Notes: generated by a model from the sequence alone, not told the origin. A DNA stretch of 64,000 nt from Streptomyces sp. MUM 178J (GCF_022414575.1 NZ_JADWYQ010000006.1:1-64000); one strand, 5' to 3'. Positions 37,204 to 46,876 are shown, counted from the first letter of the stretch. Numbers and translations are program-made.

Positions 37204-37208
37204 TCAGA
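37105..37208. repeat. Tandem repeat arrays, 33-base and 16-base units
   Basis: CCCCGCCGGCACGACGGCTC occurs twice with a 33-base period (from 37105 and 37138), then GGCGCGTCGGCTCAGA occurs three times with a 16-base period at 37161, 37177 and 37193. Both share the CGGCTCA core. The last copy includes the stop codon of the ThDP enzyme gene at 37204. Confidence 0.85.
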
Positions 37209-38937
37209 GGTGCGTCGGCGCGAACATCCTCAGCGCCGCCGGGAGCACCACCACCGAAGGACCCGGCGTCCCCAGCGCCTTCGACAGGTCCTCCGTCAGC
37301 GACTCGGGCGTCGTCCGCAGCGCCGGGACGCCGAAGGACTCCGCGAGGGCGACGAAGTCCGGGCGGGCCAGCTCCGTGGCCGTCGCCTCCCCGAAGGCGT
37401 CCGTCATGTACTCGCGCAGAATCCCGTATCCGCCGTCGTCCACGATCAGCCAGGTGACGTCGAAGCCGTACTGCCGGGCCGCGGCCAGTTCCGCGATCGA
37501 GTACATCGCGCCGCCGTCGCCGGAGACCGCGAGCACCGGCCGTGTGCGGTCCGCGGCCGCCGCGCCGAGGGCTGCCGGGAAGGCGTAGCCGAGGCCGCCC
37601 GCGCCCTGGGCGGAGTGCATGGTGTCAGGGCGGCGGGGGTCGAAGGCGGACCACGCCCAGTAGGCGAGGATCGTCATGTCCCAGAAGCTGGGGGACGCGT
37701 CCGGCAGCGCCTCCCGTACGGAGGACAGCACCTGCTGCTCCAGGGCGAGCTCCTGGGAGTCGATCCGTTCACGCACCCGTGCGAGGACGTCCCGTACTCG
37801 TTCCTCCGCGCCGGAGTCCGCCCGATCGCGCACCGTCTCCAGCAGGGCGGACAGCCCGAGCCGCGCGTCCGCGTGGATGCCGAGCGCGGGGTGGTTGGAC
37901 TCCAGCTTGCCGAGGTCCGCCTCGATCTGGATCATCCGGCCGCGCGGGGCGAACGTGTGGTAGTTGGACGAGAGTTCGCCGAGTCCGGAGCCGACGACCA
38001 GCAGGACGTCCGCGTCTTCGAGGAAGTCGGTGGTGTGCCGGTCCTCCAGCCAGGACTGGAGGGACAGCGGGTGTTCCCAGGGGAACGCGCCCTTGCCGCC
38101 GAAGGTGGTGACGACCGGCGCGTTCAGCTTCTCGGCGAGCGCGCGCAGCTTGCCGGAGGCGTCGGCGCGTATGACTCCGCCACCCGCGATGATGGCGGGC
38201 CGCTCGGCCGTGGACAGCAGATCGGCGGCGACGGCAATCAGTTCGGGCCGCGGCACGATGTCGTGCGGGGTGGCGTCCACGGCGGTGACGACCGGCAGGG
38301 CGGTGGGCGCGAGGAGCACGTCCTGCGGGATCTCCACCCACACCGGTCCGTGCGGCGCGGTCAGCGCCGACTCCCAGGCCGCGGCGATCGCGGACGGAAT
38401 CTGCGAGGCGGTGCGCACGGTGTGCACGGACTTCACGATGTCGCGGAACGACGCTTGCTGGTCGCGCAGTTCGTGCAGATAGCCGTGGCGGCCGCCGCCG
38501 AGTCCGGCGGTCGGCACCTGGCTGCCGACGGCCAGGACGGGCGCGGACGCCGCGGCCGCCTCCTGGAGCGCGGCCAGCGACATCAGCGCGCCGGGCCCGG
38601 TGGACAGCAGCAGCGGCGCGGCCTCGCCGGTGATGCGCCCGTACGCGTCCGCCGCGAAGCCGGCGTTGTTCTCCATGCGCAGGCCGACGTAGGTCAGGGA
38701 GGAGCGGCGCAGCGCGTCGAACATGCCGAGCGCGTGCTGCCCGGGCAGGCCGAAGACGGCGGTCGCGCCGAGCCCCTGGAGGGTCTCGACGACGAGGTCG
38801 CCGCCGTTGCGGACCATGGACGCGCGGCGCTCTGCGCCTCCTTGAGGGGTGGTGGCCGGGCGACGGGTGGGCGGGTCCAGCGCGGCCTCGGTCTGCGCGG
38901 GGGTCGGCCGCAGTACGAGGTCGTGGTCGTGGGTCAC
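37204..38937 (-). CDS. Acetolactate-synthase-like ThDP-dependent decarboxylase
   Basis: A 577-residue ThDP enzyme with the three-domain ALS-like layout. The activating Glu89 lies in [15 protein letters not shown], and the ThDP motif starts at GDG 473; where most relatives have NN the sequence has Asp-Asp (500-501, VDDGGYG). GTG 38937 overlaps the stop of the ureohydrolase gene (GTGA), so the two are coupled; ATG 38817 is an alternative that removes a 40-residue Pro-rich leader. Candidate substrate is a 2-oxo acid. An AruI-like 2-ketoarginine decarboxylase role fits the context, as an inference. Confidence 0.85.
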   Translation of the reverse strand: MTHDHDLVLRPTPAQTEAALDPPTRRPATTPQGGAERRASMVRNGGDLVVETLQGLGATAVFGLPGQHALGMFDALRRSSLTYVGLRMENNAGFAADAYGRITGEAAPLLLSTGPGALMSLAALQEAAAASAPVLAVGSQVPTAGLGGGRHGYLHELRDQQASFRDIVKSVHTVRTASQIPSAIAAAWESALTAPHGPVWVEIPQDVLLAPTALPVVTAVDATPHDIVPRPELIAVAADLLSTAERPAIIAGGGVIRADASGKLRALAEKLNAPVVTTFGGKGAFPWEHPLSLQSWLEDRHTTDFLEDADVLLVVGSGLGELSSNYHTFAPRGRMIQIEADLGKLESNHPALGIHADARLGLSALLETVRDRADSGAEERVRDVLARVRERIDSQELALEQQVLSSVREALPDASPSFWDMTILAYWAWSAFDPRRPDTMHSAQGAGGLGYAFPAALGAAAADRTRPVLAVSGDGGAMYSIAELAAARQYGFDVTWLIVDDGGYGILREYMTDAFGEATATELARPDFVALAESFGVPALRTTPESLTEDLSKALGTPGPSVVVLPAALRMFAPTHL

Positions 38938-39908
38938 TTGCCGCGCGCCTGCGCGATCTGACGGGACATGATCGTGGTCAGCTCGTAGGCGGTGTGGGAC
39001 GCGGCGACCGAGGTGATCTCGGCGTGGTCGTAGGCGGGGGCGACCTCGACGACGTCGGCGGAGACCAGGTTGCAGGAGGCGAGGCCGCGCAGGATCTCCA
39101 GCAGCTCGCGCGAGGTCATGCCGCCGGCTTCGGGGGTTCCGGTGCCGGGGGCGTGCGCCGGGTCGAGGCAGTCGATGTCGATGGAGATGTACAGCGGGCG
39201 GTCGCCGATGCGCTGGCGCAGCTGGTCGGCGACCTCGTCGGCGCCACGGCGGTAGACGTCGGAGGAGGTGACGATGCCGAAGCCCATCTTCTCGTCGTCT
39301 GTCAGGTCCTGCTTGCCGTAGAGCGGGCCGCGGATACCGACGTGGGAGAGCGCCTCGGTGTCGAGGATGCCCTCCTCGACGGCCCGGCGGAACGGGGTGC
39401 CGTGGGTGTACTCGGCGCCGAAGTAGGTGTCCCAGGTGTCCAGATGGGCGTCGAAGTGGAGCAGCGCGACGGGGCCGTGCTTCTTGGCGACCGAGCGGAG
39501 CAACGGCAGCGCGATGGTGTGGTCGCCGCCGAGGGTCATCATGCGGGCGCCGGCGCCGAGGAGGTCGTCGGCGGCGGCCTCGATGGTCTCGACCGCCTCG
39601 TTGATGTTGAACGGGTTGGCGGCGATGTCACCCGCGTCCGCGACCTGGGCGAGCGCGAAGGGCGAGGCGTCCTGCGCCGGGTTGTACGGCCGCAGCAGCC
39701 TCGACGCCTCACGGATGGCGTTGCCGCCGAAGCGCGCGCCGGGTCGGTACGAGACCCCGGCGTCGAAGGGCACGCCGACGACGGCGACATCGGTGGCGCC
39801 GACCTCGTCGAGCCGTGGCAGCCGGGCGAACGTCGCGGGTCCTGCGTACCGCGGGATGCGGGACGAGTCGATGGGGCCGCGCGGCATCTCGTTGCTGCTC
39901 ATGACCAT
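38934..39908 (-). CDS. speB: Agmatinase/guanidinobutyrase-type ureohydrolase
   Basis: A 324-residue ureohydrolase with the binuclear manganese ligands: His130 in GGDHT, Asp153, His155 and Asp157 in FDAHLDTWD, and Asp244/Asp246 in SIDIDCLDP. It cleaves urea from agmatine or a guanidino acid. ATG 39908 follows AGGAAG; ATG 39902 is also possible. It is the first gene of a unit with the ThDP enzyme, and is divergent from a PucR-type regulator that probably controls it. The substrate cannot be separated from sequence alone; the symbol follows the usual agmatinase naming. Confidence 0.9.
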   Translation of the reverse strand: MVMSSNEMPRGPIDSSRIPRYAGPATFARLPRLDEVGATDVAVVGVPFDAGVSYRPGARFGGNAIREASRLLRPYNPAQDASPFALAQVADAGDIAANPFNINEAVETIEAAADDLLGAGARMMTLGGDHTIALPLLRSVAKKHGPVALLHFDAHLDTWDTYFGAEYTHGTPFRRAVEEGILDTEALSHVGIRGPLYGKQDLTDDEKMGFGIVTSSDVYRRGADEVADQLRQRIGDRPLYISIDIDCLDPAHAPGTGTPEAGGMTSRELLEILRGLASCNLVSADVVEVAPAYDHAEITSVAASHTAYELTTIMSRQIAQARGK

Positions 39909-40048
39909 GCCTTCTTCCTACGCATTTATGGACCCGGCGGCTCTGTGCGGGAACATCCGCGCATACCCGCGGCCGCCGGTTCGCCTCGACGATAGGTAGC
40001 CGAAAAGCGACTATGAAGTGTACGTTTCCTCCATCTCTGAAGACGATT

Positions 40049-41755
40049 ATGGATAGAACGTCCACCATGCCGGATCCCATCGCTCACTCCACGGCACCAG
40101 CCACCCCACCGACCCCACCCGTCCCACTGACCGCGCTGCTGACCCGTGAGGACCTCGGTCTGCGGCTGGTCGCGGGCGCCCCTCACCCCGAGGACGTGGT
40201 CATCCAGTGGGTGCACACCTCGGAGATGGCAGATCCGTACCCGTATCTGCTCGGCGGCGAGCTGCTCCTGACGGCCGGCGTCCTGCTGAAGGACCCCGAG
40301 ACGTACGCCGCCCGGGTCGTCGAGGCGGGCGGCGCGGCGATCGGCTTCGGGGTGACGCCGGTGCACGACACCGTCCCGGAGACCCTCGTCGCAGCGTGCG
40401 AACGGCACGGGCTGCCGCTGATCGAGGTGGAGCCGCGGACCCCGTTCACGGCGATCGCCCGAGCGGTATGGCGGCTCATGGCCCAGGCCCGCCTGCACGA
40501 GGTGCGCCGGGTGAGCGAGGCCCAGCAGGGCCTTGCCGGCGCGGCGGCCCGCCCGGACCCGGTTCCCGCGGTACTCAACCAGCTGGCCTCCCGCCTCGCC
40601 GGCTGGGCGGTCCTGCTGGCACCCGACGGCACGGCCGTCCGGATGGCCGGACGGGCGCCCTCACAGGAGGCCCGCGAGGCCCTCGGGCGACTGGCGCGGA
40701 TCGTGAGCCCGCAGGCGGCGGACGAGGAGGGGGAGGACGGCGTGTCCGCGGTGACGGCCGCGGGGCCGGACGCGGTGACGGCTGCCCGAACGCCGAGGGC
40801 CGGGGCGGAACACCAGACACCGGCCCCCGCAAAGGACACCAGGACCGCACGCCAGGGCGGCAACGCAGGACGGCTGCCCGCCCACGCCGGAGCACAGTCG
40901 TCGAAGGCCGTCCGTCAGGCCGCCCCCGCTGAGGGCGCCGGAGCCGCACGACACGCGCCGGCGTCAGCCACCGACTTCGTCGGCGACACGCAGCTCTCGG
41001 CATACGCCCTCGGCGGCGAGGGCCTCGTCCTGGGGATCGCCACAGAGGGCCGGGAACCCGGCAACCACACGATCACGGGCGTCGCCGTCGTCCTGCTGTC
41101 CCTGCTCACGGCCCCGCACCGGGGAGCCGACGCGACCGGGCGGACCTCCGCGCTGGTGCGGCTGCTGCTCGGGGCCGATCCCGCCGATGTGGCGCCGGCA
41201 GTGGGTCCGGGGCCCTGGACCGTGGTGCACGCCGACCGGCCGGGTGGGCCCGACCGGCTCGCCGCGTCGGCCCTGGGCGCGGCACTGGGCAGCGCGCTGG
41301 TGGACGCGGACGGCGCGACCGTACGGATCCTGCTCTCCGGCGACCGGCGGGTCGAGCCGCAGCCGGGCTGGGTCCTGGGCGTGAGTGCCCCGGTCGAACC
41401 GGCGGGGATGGCCGCCGCGGACACCGCTGCCCGGCGGGCCCTGCGCCGGGCCGAGGCGATCCGGGTCCCGCTCGCCCGCCAGCGCGACGCGGGCCTCAGC
41501 GAGCTGATCGCGCCCGACGAGGCCGCGGTCCACGCCCGCACCCTGCTCGCCCCGATCGCGGACTCCCCCGCCCTCACCGAGACCCTGCGCGTCTGGCTCT
41601 CCCTCCACGGCAGCTGGGACCGCACGGCGGTGGCCCTGGGCGTCCACCGCAACACCGTCCGCCAGCGGATGGCGCGCTGCGCGACGCTCCTGAGCGTGGA
41701 CCTGGACGACGCGGACCAACGGATGGAGCTGTGGTTCGCGCTGCGGCACCTGTGA
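40049..41755 (+). CDS. PucR-family transcriptional regulator
   Basis: A 568-residue regulator. The N-terminal PucR domain (about 20-150) includes LGGELLLTAG and the ERHGLPLIEVE segment; the C-terminal domain has the PucR helix-turn-helix WDRTAVALGVHRNTVRQRMARC. Between them, about residues 225-320, is a Pro/Ala/Gly-rich insert of low complexity. ATG 40049 is chosen, but no ribosome site precedes it or ATG 40067 or 40013, which suggests a leaderless message. It is divergent from the ureohydrolase/ThDP genes and is likely their regulator, as PucR proteins often respond to nitrogen compounds. Confidence 0.85.
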   Translation: MDRTSTMPDPIAHSTAPATPPTPPVPLTALLTREDLGLRLVAGAPHPEDVVIQWVHTSEMADPYPYLLGGELLLTAGVLLKDPETYAARVVEAGGAAIGFGVTPVHDTVPETLVAACERHGLPLIEVEPRTPFTAIARAVWRLMAQARLHEVRRVSEAQQGLAGAAARPDPVPAVLNQLASRLAGWAVLLAPDGTAVRMAGRAPSQEAREALGRLARIVSPQAADEEGEDGVSAVTAAGPDAVTAARTPRAGAEHQTPAPAKDTRTARQGGNAGRLPAHAGAQSSKAVRQAAPAEGAGAARHAPASATDFVGDTQLSAYALGGEGLVLGIATEGREPGNHTITGVAVVLLSLLTAPHRGADATGRTSALVRLLLGADPADVAPAVGPGPWTVVHADRPGGPDRLAASALGAALGSALVDADGATVRILLSGDRRVEPQPGWVLGVSAPVEPAGMAAADTAARRALRRAEAIRVPLARQRDAGLSELIAPDEAAVHARTLLAPIADSPALTETLRVWLSLHGSWDRTAVALGVHRNTVRQRMARCATLLSVDLDDADQRMELWFALRHL

Positions 41756-41816
41756 CGCCGCCACCCCCGCCTCCACGTTGCCGGGCCGGCGCACGACACC
41801 TCAGACCCCGCGACGG

Positions 41817-43220
41817 TCAGGCGGGCAGCCCTCCGCGCGCGATGATGTCCGCGTACCAGCGGGCGCTGTCCTTGAGGGTGCGCCGCTGTGTCGCGAAGTC
41901 CACGTGGACGATGCCGAAGCGCTTGCTGTAGCCGTACGCCCACTCGAAGTTGTCGAGCAGGGACCACAGGAAGTAGCCCCGCACATCGGCCCCGTCCGCG
42001 AGCGCCCGGTGCACCGCCGTCAGATGCGCGTGCAGGTATTCCACCCGCTCGGGGTCCTTCACCGCGCCCGACGGGTCGGCGTAGTCGTCGTAGGCGGCGC
42101 CGTTCTCCGTGATCAGCAGCGGCACTCCGGGCAAGTCGTCGCGAAGCCGCACCAGCAGCTCGTACAGTCCCTCGGCGTCGACCGGCCAGTTCATCGCCGT
42201 GCGCGGGCCGGGGGCCGGCAGGAAGCTCACGTGTCCCTCGGCGCCCGCCCACGGCGAGGACGACGGGGACGGGGACGGGGAAGCGGCGGCGACCACGGTG
42301 GGCGAGTAGTAGTTGATCCCGAGCGAGTCGATCGGGGCCGCCGTGATGTCCAGATCCCCGTCGAGGACGAACGACCAGTCCGTGACCGGGGCCGTGTCAT
42401 GGATCAGGTCCTCGGGCAGTCGGCCGTGGAAGACCGGGTCGAGGAAGACCCGGTTGCCGACCGCGTCGATCCTGCGCGCCGCGTCCAGGTCCTCGGGAGC
42501 GTTTGAACGGGGGCGCACGGCATGGAGGTTGAGGGTAAGCGAGATCTCGGCAGCGGGCGCCGTGCCGCGCAGCTGCCCGACCGCCAGCCCGTGCGCCAGG
42601 TTGAAGTGGTGCGCCGCGCGCAGAGAGGCGAGCGCGCTCGTGCGGCCGGGGGCGTGCTCCCCGTTGCCGTAGCCGAGGAAAGCGGCGCACCACGGCTCGT
42701 TCAGTGTGGTCCAGGTCGCCACCCGGTCGCCCAGCGCCTCGGCCATGATGGCCGCGTACTCGCCGAACCGGTACGCCGTGTCGCGCTCCGGCCAGCCGCC
42801 CGCGTCCTCCAGTTCCTGCGGCAGGTCCCAGTGGTAGAGCGTGGCCACCGGCCGGATGCCGGCCTCCAGCAGTTCGTCGACCAGCCGCCGGTAGAAGTCC
42901 AGGCCCTTCTGCACGGCGGGTCCGCGTCCGGTGGGCTGCACCCGGGGCCAGGCGATCGAGAAGCGGTAGTCGGTGACGCCGAGCCGCCGCATCAGGCCGA
43001 TGTCCTCGCTCATCCGGTGGTAGTGGTCGGCGGCGACGTCCCCGGTGTCGCCGTTGCGGACCTTGCCCGGGGTGCGGCTGAAGGTGTCCCAGATCGACGG
43101 GGTGCGGCCGTCCTCGGAGGCGGCTCCCTCGATCTGGTACGCCGCGGTGGCCGTGCCCCAGCGGAAGCCTGTCGGGAACCGGAGCGTGGTCGTGGCGGGG
43201 CGTGCGTCGAGCGCGGTCAT
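41817..43220 (-). CDS. GH1 beta-glucosidase
   Basis: A 467-residue family 1 glycoside hydrolase. Glu175 in TLNEPW is the acid/base and Glu372 in ITENGA the nucleophile; the N-terminal [13 protein letters not shown] motif is also typical. A Ser/Pro-rich insert ([11 protein letters not shown]) near residue 318 has low complexity. No signal peptide, so it acts inside the cell on disaccharides imported by the ABC system just upstream. GGGAG precedes ATG 43220. In context it likely cleaves laminaribiose or cellobiose to glucose. Confidence 0.93.
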   Translation of the reverse strand: MTALDARPATTTLRFPTGFRWGTATAAYQIEGAASEDGRTPSIWDTFSRTPGKVRNGDTGDVAADHYHRMSEDIGLMRRLGVTDYRFSIAWPRVQPTGRGPAVQKGLDFYRRLVDELLEAGIRPVATLYHWDLPQELEDAGGWPERDTAYRFGEYAAIMAEALGDRVATWTTLNEPWCAAFLGYGNGEHAPGRTSALASLRAAHHFNLAHGLAVGQLRGTAPAAEISLTLNLHAVRPRSNAPEDLDAARRIDAVGNRVFLDPVFHGRLPEDLIHDTAPVTDWSFVLDGDLDITAAPIDSLGINYYSPTVVAAASPSPSPSSSPWAGAEGHVSFLPAPGPRTAMNWPVDAEGLYELLVRLRDDLPGVPLLITENGAAYDDYADPSGAVKDPERVEYLHAHLTAVHRALADGADVRGYFLWSLLDNFEWAYGYSKRFGIVHVDFATQRRTLKDSARWYADIIARGGLPA

Positions 43221-43274
43221 GAGGATGGGACTCCCAGGAGTGAGACGTTGCTGCGGGGAACGGGTGCGTGGGGG

Positions 43275-44180
43275 TCAGCCCTTGACCGCGCCCTGCATGA
43301 TGCCGCCGACGATCTGCCGGCCCAGAAGGCCGAAGACCAGCAGCACCGGCAGGGTGCCGAGCAGGGTGCCCGCCATGATCACGGATTGGTCGTGGACGTA
43401 GCCGCCGCCGAGCTGGCGCAGTGCGACCTGGACGGTCGGCTCGGACGAGGTAAGGGCGACGATCGGCCAGAAGAAGTCGTTCCAGGCCGTCATGAAGGTC
43501 AGCAGGCCCAGCACGGCCATCCCGGGCCGGGCGACGGGCACCACGATCGACCAGAAGATCCGGGCCGTCGAGGCGCCGTCGACACGGGCCGCCTCGATCA
43601 GTTCGTCCGGGAGTGACTGCACGAGGTACTGCCGCATGAAGAACACCCCGAACGCGGAGACCAGGCCCGGCAGGATCACCGCCTGCAGCTGGTTCACCCA
43701 CTGCAGCTCCGCGATCAGCATGAACAGCGGGATCACGCCCAGCTGCGGCGGGATCATCATCGTCCCGACTGTGATGCCCAGCAGCGCGCCCCGGCCCCGG
43801 AAGCGGAGCTTGGCGAAGGCGAAGCCGGCGAGCGTGCAGCACAGCACGGTGCCGACGGTGATCGAGCCGGACACGATCAACGAGTTCACCAGGGCTTTGC
43901 CGATGTCGGCCTCCTCCATCACCGCCTCGAAGTTGCGGATCAGATCGGAGCCGGGCAGCAGCGCCGGCGGCACCTGCGCCAGATCGGCGTTGGAACGGCT
44001 GGCCGCGACGACCGTCCAGTAGAACGGGAAGGCGGAGACCAGCACAGCTGCGGTCAGAATGGCGTAGGCGAGTTTTCCGCCCCGCATCGTGCGTCCCGCC
44101 CGGGAGCGGCCGCGACGCTTCCGGGCGGCGGGCCGGTCGGCGGCCGGGCGCTTGACCGGGGGTTCGGCGAGTACGGTCAT
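43275..44180 (-). CDS. Carbohydrate ABC transporter permease (MalG/CebG type)
   Basis: A 301-residue inner-membrane permease with a basic N-terminus (KRRGRSRAGR) and six helices. The EAA loop reads EAARVDGASTARIFWSIVVPVARPG, the contact site for the ATPase. ATG 44180 has AAGGAGG upstream and overlaps the stop of the first permease by ATGA. No ATPase gene is in the operon, so it probably uses a shared MsiK-type ATPase encoded elsewhere, as known for Streptomyces sugar transporters. Confidence 0.93.
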   Translation of the reverse strand: MTVLAEPPVKRPAADRPAARKRRGRSRAGRTMRGGKLAYAILTAAVLVSAFPFYWTVVAASRSNADLAQVPPALLPGSDLIRNFEAVMEEADIGKALVNSLIVSGSITVGTVLCCTLAGFAFAKLRFRGRGALLGITVGTMMIPPQLGVIPLFMLIAELQWVNQLQAVILPGLVSAFGVFFMRQYLVQSLPDELIEAARVDGASTARIFWSIVVPVARPGMAVLGLLTFMTAWNDFFWPIVALTSSEPTVQVALRQLGGGYVHDQSVIMAGTLLGTLPVLLVFGLLGRQIVGGIMQGAVKG

Positions 44181-45124
44181 CGGCCGGCCTCCTTGTGGGA
44201 ACGGCGGCGCGCGATCAGGGCGTTGACTCCGACGAGCACCAGGATCAGCAGGAACATCAACCAGGCGATGGCGGCGGCCCGGCCCAGGTGGAAGAAGCCC
44301 CAGCCCTGCTCGTACATGTAGAGCCCGAGGGTCTGGTACTGGTGCGAGATGCCGCCGGACATCGACCCCTCGTAGAGCAGCGGCTCGCCGAACAGCTGGG
44401 TCGCGCCGATCGTCGACACGATGACCGTGAAGACGATCGTGGGCCGCAGACCGGGCAGCGTGACATGGAAGAACTGCCGCCACCGCGACGCACCGTCCAT
44501 CTCGGCCGCCTCGTACAGCTCGCTCGGGATGGACTGCATACCCGCCAGGTAGATCAGGGCGTTGTATCCGGTCCAGCGCCAGATGACGATGGAGGACACG
44601 GCGATCTGGGAGGCCACCGTGCCGGTCTGCCAGTCGACGGGACCGACGCCGACGAGCCCGAGGCAGTAGTTGACCAGGCCGAAGTCGCGGCCGAAGAGCT
44701 GGGCGAAGACCAGGGTGGCTGCGGCGACCGAGGTCGCGTAGGGCAGCAGCATCGCGGTGCGCAGGAAGGTGCGGCCGCGCAGGCGGTAGTTGAGCAGGTG
44801 CGCAAGCCCGAGGGCCATCACCAGCTGCGGCACCGTGGAGAGCACTCCGATGGTGAACGTGTTGCGCAGCGAGGTCCAGAAGAACTCGTCGCTCAGCAGC
44901 GCGGTGTAGTTGCCCAGGCCCCGCCACTCCATGTCACCGGGGGTCTGGAGCTCGACCCGGTAGAGCGACACGAACGCCGTGTAGATCAACGGGAAGAGCC
45001 CGAAGGCGGCGAACAGAGTGAAGAACGGGGCGATGTAGGTGTACGGGGAGACCTTCTGCCAGGCCCGCCGGAGAGTCGGTGCGCGGGGTGGCGAGATCTG
45101 CTTCGCGGATGCGGCCAGGGTCAC
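44177..45124 (-). CDS. Carbohydrate ABC transporter permease (MalF/CebF type)
   Basis: A 315-residue permease with six helices and the EAA-type loop YEAAEMDGASRWRQFFHVTLPGL. GTG 45124 gives VTLAASAKQ and follows GAAGGG; the upstream frame to 45214 lies in a hairpin region and is not coding. It pairs with the second permease to import an oligosaccharide delivered by the upstream binding protein. Confidence 0.92.
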   Translation of the reverse strand: MTLAASAKQISPPRAPTLRRAWQKVSPYTYIAPFFTLFAAFGLFPLIYTAFVSLYRVELQTPGDMEWRGLGNYTALLSDEFFWTSLRNTFTIGVLSTVPQLVMALGLAHLLNYRLRGRTFLRTAMLLPYATSVAAATLVFAQLFGRDFGLVNYCLGLVGVGPVDWQTGTVASQIAVSSIVIWRWTGYNALIYLAGMQSIPSELYEAAEMDGASRWRQFFHVTLPGLRPTIVFTVIVSTIGATQLFGEPLLYEGSMSGGISHQYQTLGLYMYEQGWGFFHLGRAAAIAWLMFLLILVLVGVNALIARRRSHKEAGR

Positions 45125-45166
45125 GGTGCGGCCCTTCGGGGTGAGTCGGTACCGGGGCGGGGCGAG

Positions 45167-45216
45167 CCTTGGGGCCGGTCCGGGCGGGACCCCCGGACCG
45201 CGGACCGGCCCCAAGG
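45167..45216 (-). terminator. Strong hairpin between binding protein and permease genes
   Basis: A perfect 16-bp inverted repeat CCTTGGGGCCGGTCCG/CGGACCGGCCCCAAGG (45167-45182, 45201-45216) with an 18-base loop lies 8 bases after the binding-protein stop and 43 bases before the permease GTG. It likely lowers transcription of the permeases or protects the upstream message, keeping binding protein in excess. Confidence 0.8.
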
Positions 45217-45223
45217 CGCCGGG

Positions 45224-46525
45224 TCAGCCGATGGTGTTGGCGACACCCTTCCGGGCGTTCGACCACGCCTTGTCGGGCGCCGTTCCCTTGCGCTCGACCT
45301 CGCTCAGGGCGTTGGTGATCTGCTGGGCGACGTTCTGATCGTGGATGCCGAGCACCTGGACCGGAGCCGCCTTGGCCGCCTCGCCGAAGATCCTGCCGAT
45401 CGGCGCGCCGTTGAAGTAGGGGTCCGTCGCGTCGGCGACCTGGTCGATCGCGCCCGTCGAGGACGGGAAGTTGCCCTGCTTCTGGAAGAGCTTGGCCTGC
45501 TGCTCGGGGGCGGTGAGCCACTTGACCAGCTCGTAGGCCTCCTTCTTGTTCTTCGCCGCCTTGGGCACCGCGAGGTACGAGCCTCCCCAGTTGCCCGCGC
45601 CGCCGGGCAGCGCGGCGATGTCCCACTTGCCCTTGCCCGCGTCACCGGCCTGGCCCTTGATGTAGCCGAGCATCCAGGCGGGGCAGGGGATGGTGGCGAA
45701 GGAACCGGCTGCGAACGCCTGGTTCCACTGCGGGGACCACTGGTCCAGCTTGGCGCTCAGTCCGCTCCGCGCCGCCTCGACCGAGGTGTCCCAGGCGGTC
45801 TTCAGTGCCGGGTTGGTCTCCCAGATGAGCTTGCCGGAGGCGTCGTAGTAACGTTCCTTCTCCTGCCCGATCATGATCGAGTAGAGGCTGCCGACGCTGT
45901 CGATCCAGGCGCTCTTGGCCGGGGCCTTCTCCTTGTACTTCTTGCCGAGCTCCAGGTAGCCGTCCCAGGTCGACCACTTCGTCGCGAGTTCCCCGCGGTC
46001 GGTGGGCAGCCCCGCCTGCCGGAGGAGGTCGCTGCGGTAGCACATGGCCTCGGGGCCGACGTCCGTGCCGAGGCCGAGGACCGCGCCGTTGCTTGCGGTG
46101 GCGGCCGCCCACTTGGCCTCGGCGAACTGGCTCTTGAGCTCGTCGGCGCCGTACTTCCTCAGATCCTCGAACCTGTCGGCCTGCTGCTGGGTGACGGACG
46201 CGATCCGGCCGACCTCGATGCCCTGGACGTCGGCGAGGCCGCCGCCGCCGGCGAGCCGGGTCTGGAGCGACTTCCAGTAGTCGGCCTCGTCCTCGGTGTC
46301 GGTCTGCTTGATCGTGACACCCGGGTTGAGCTTCTCGTACTCCGCATAGAGTCCGGCCTCCTTGTAGCCGAAGGAGCCGAACAGGTCGACGGTGACGGTG
46401 ACTTTTCCGCCTGCGCCGTCGGACGCCTCGTCCGACGGGCCTCCGCAGGCGGCAAGCAGGGTCCCGGCGAGCACGACCGCACCCAATCGGACGGTTGCCC
46501 TCCTAGCGGCTCGGGCGATGGGCAT
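45224..46525 (-). CDS. Extracellular sugar-binding lipoprotein (CebE-like)
   Basis: A 433-residue solute-binding protein with a signal peptide ending in lipobox LLAAC (Cys27). The family 1 fold is supported by segments such as YEKLNPGVTIKQTDTEDEADYW and WGGSYLAVPKAAKNKKEAYELVKWL. It captures an oligosaccharide for the two downstream permeases; in this context probably laminaribiose or short beta-1,3-glucans. A LacI-type palindrome lies 38 bases upstream of its start. Confidence 0.92.
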   Translation of the reverse strand: MPIARAARRATVRLGAVVLAGTLLAACGGPSDEASDGAGGKVTVTVDLFGSFGYKEAGLYAEYEKLNPGVTIKQTDTEDEADYWKSLQTRLAGGGGLADVQGIEVGRIASVTQQQADRFEDLRKYGADELKSQFAEAKWAAATASNGAVLGLGTDVGPEAMCYRSDLLRQAGLPTDRGELATKWSTWDGYLELGKKYKEKAPAKSAWIDSVGSLYSIMIGQEKERYYDASGKLIWETNPALKTAWDTSVEAARSGLSAKLDQWSPQWNQAFAAGSFATIPCPAWMLGYIKGQAGDAGKGKWDIAALPGGAGNWGGSYLAVPKAAKNKKEAYELVKWLTAPEQQAKLFQKQGNFPSSTGAIDQVADATDPYFNGAPIGRIFGEAAKAAPVQVLGIHDQNVAQQITNALSEVERKGTAPDKAWSNARKGVANTIG

Positions 46526-46562
46526 GGAAGCCTCCCTTGGCTTCGGGGTGGAGCGAGAGCCG

Positions 46563-46576
46563 TGAGAGCGCTCTCA
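46563..46576. promoter_or_regulatory. LacI/CebR-type operator upstream of the binding-protein gene
   Basis: TGAGAGCGCTCTCA is a perfect 14-base palindrome with the GAGCGCTC core typical of CebR-type sites. Same core occurs at two other places around this locus. Confidence 0.85.
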
Positions 46577-46715
46577 AGCTGCGGATGGAGCGTGCCCGCC
46601 CGGCGCGCCCTCCGTCAAGACTCGAAGACATAACGGGTTGGACTCATCCCCAAGTCCCCGCCTGTGTCCCGGCTATTGACACCAGGTTTCAGGAGTCTTA
46701 CGTTTCCAGCCAATC

Positions 46716-46729
46716 TGAGAGCGCTCTCG
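46716..46729. promoter_or_regulatory. LacI/CebR-type operator upstream of the GH81 gene
   Basis: TGAGAGCGCTCTCG, with a perfect 12-base core GAGAGCGCTCTC (46717-46728), lies 148 bases before the endoglucanase start. Confidence 0.8.
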
Positions 46730-46742
46730 GACATGTCCGACC

Positions 46743-46842
46743 GTGATGCGTCACCCCCTCCCGTGATGCGTCACCCCCCGTGACGAGTCGCTCCCATTCC
46801 CAACCGTTCGGTCTTCCTGCCGCATCGACCGTGACGAGTCGC
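46743..46842 (+). repeat. Short repeated hairpin units in the GH81 leader
   Basis: GTGATGCGTCAC, a self-complementary word, occurs at 46743-46754 and 46763-46774 (20 bases apart). GTGACGAGTCGC occurs at 46780-46791 and 46831-46842. All lie between the operator and the endoglucanase start and could fold in the untranslated leader. Confidence 0.75.
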
Positions 46843-46876
46843 CCCCTGTCCGTCGTGAAGCCACGAGGTGCCATTC

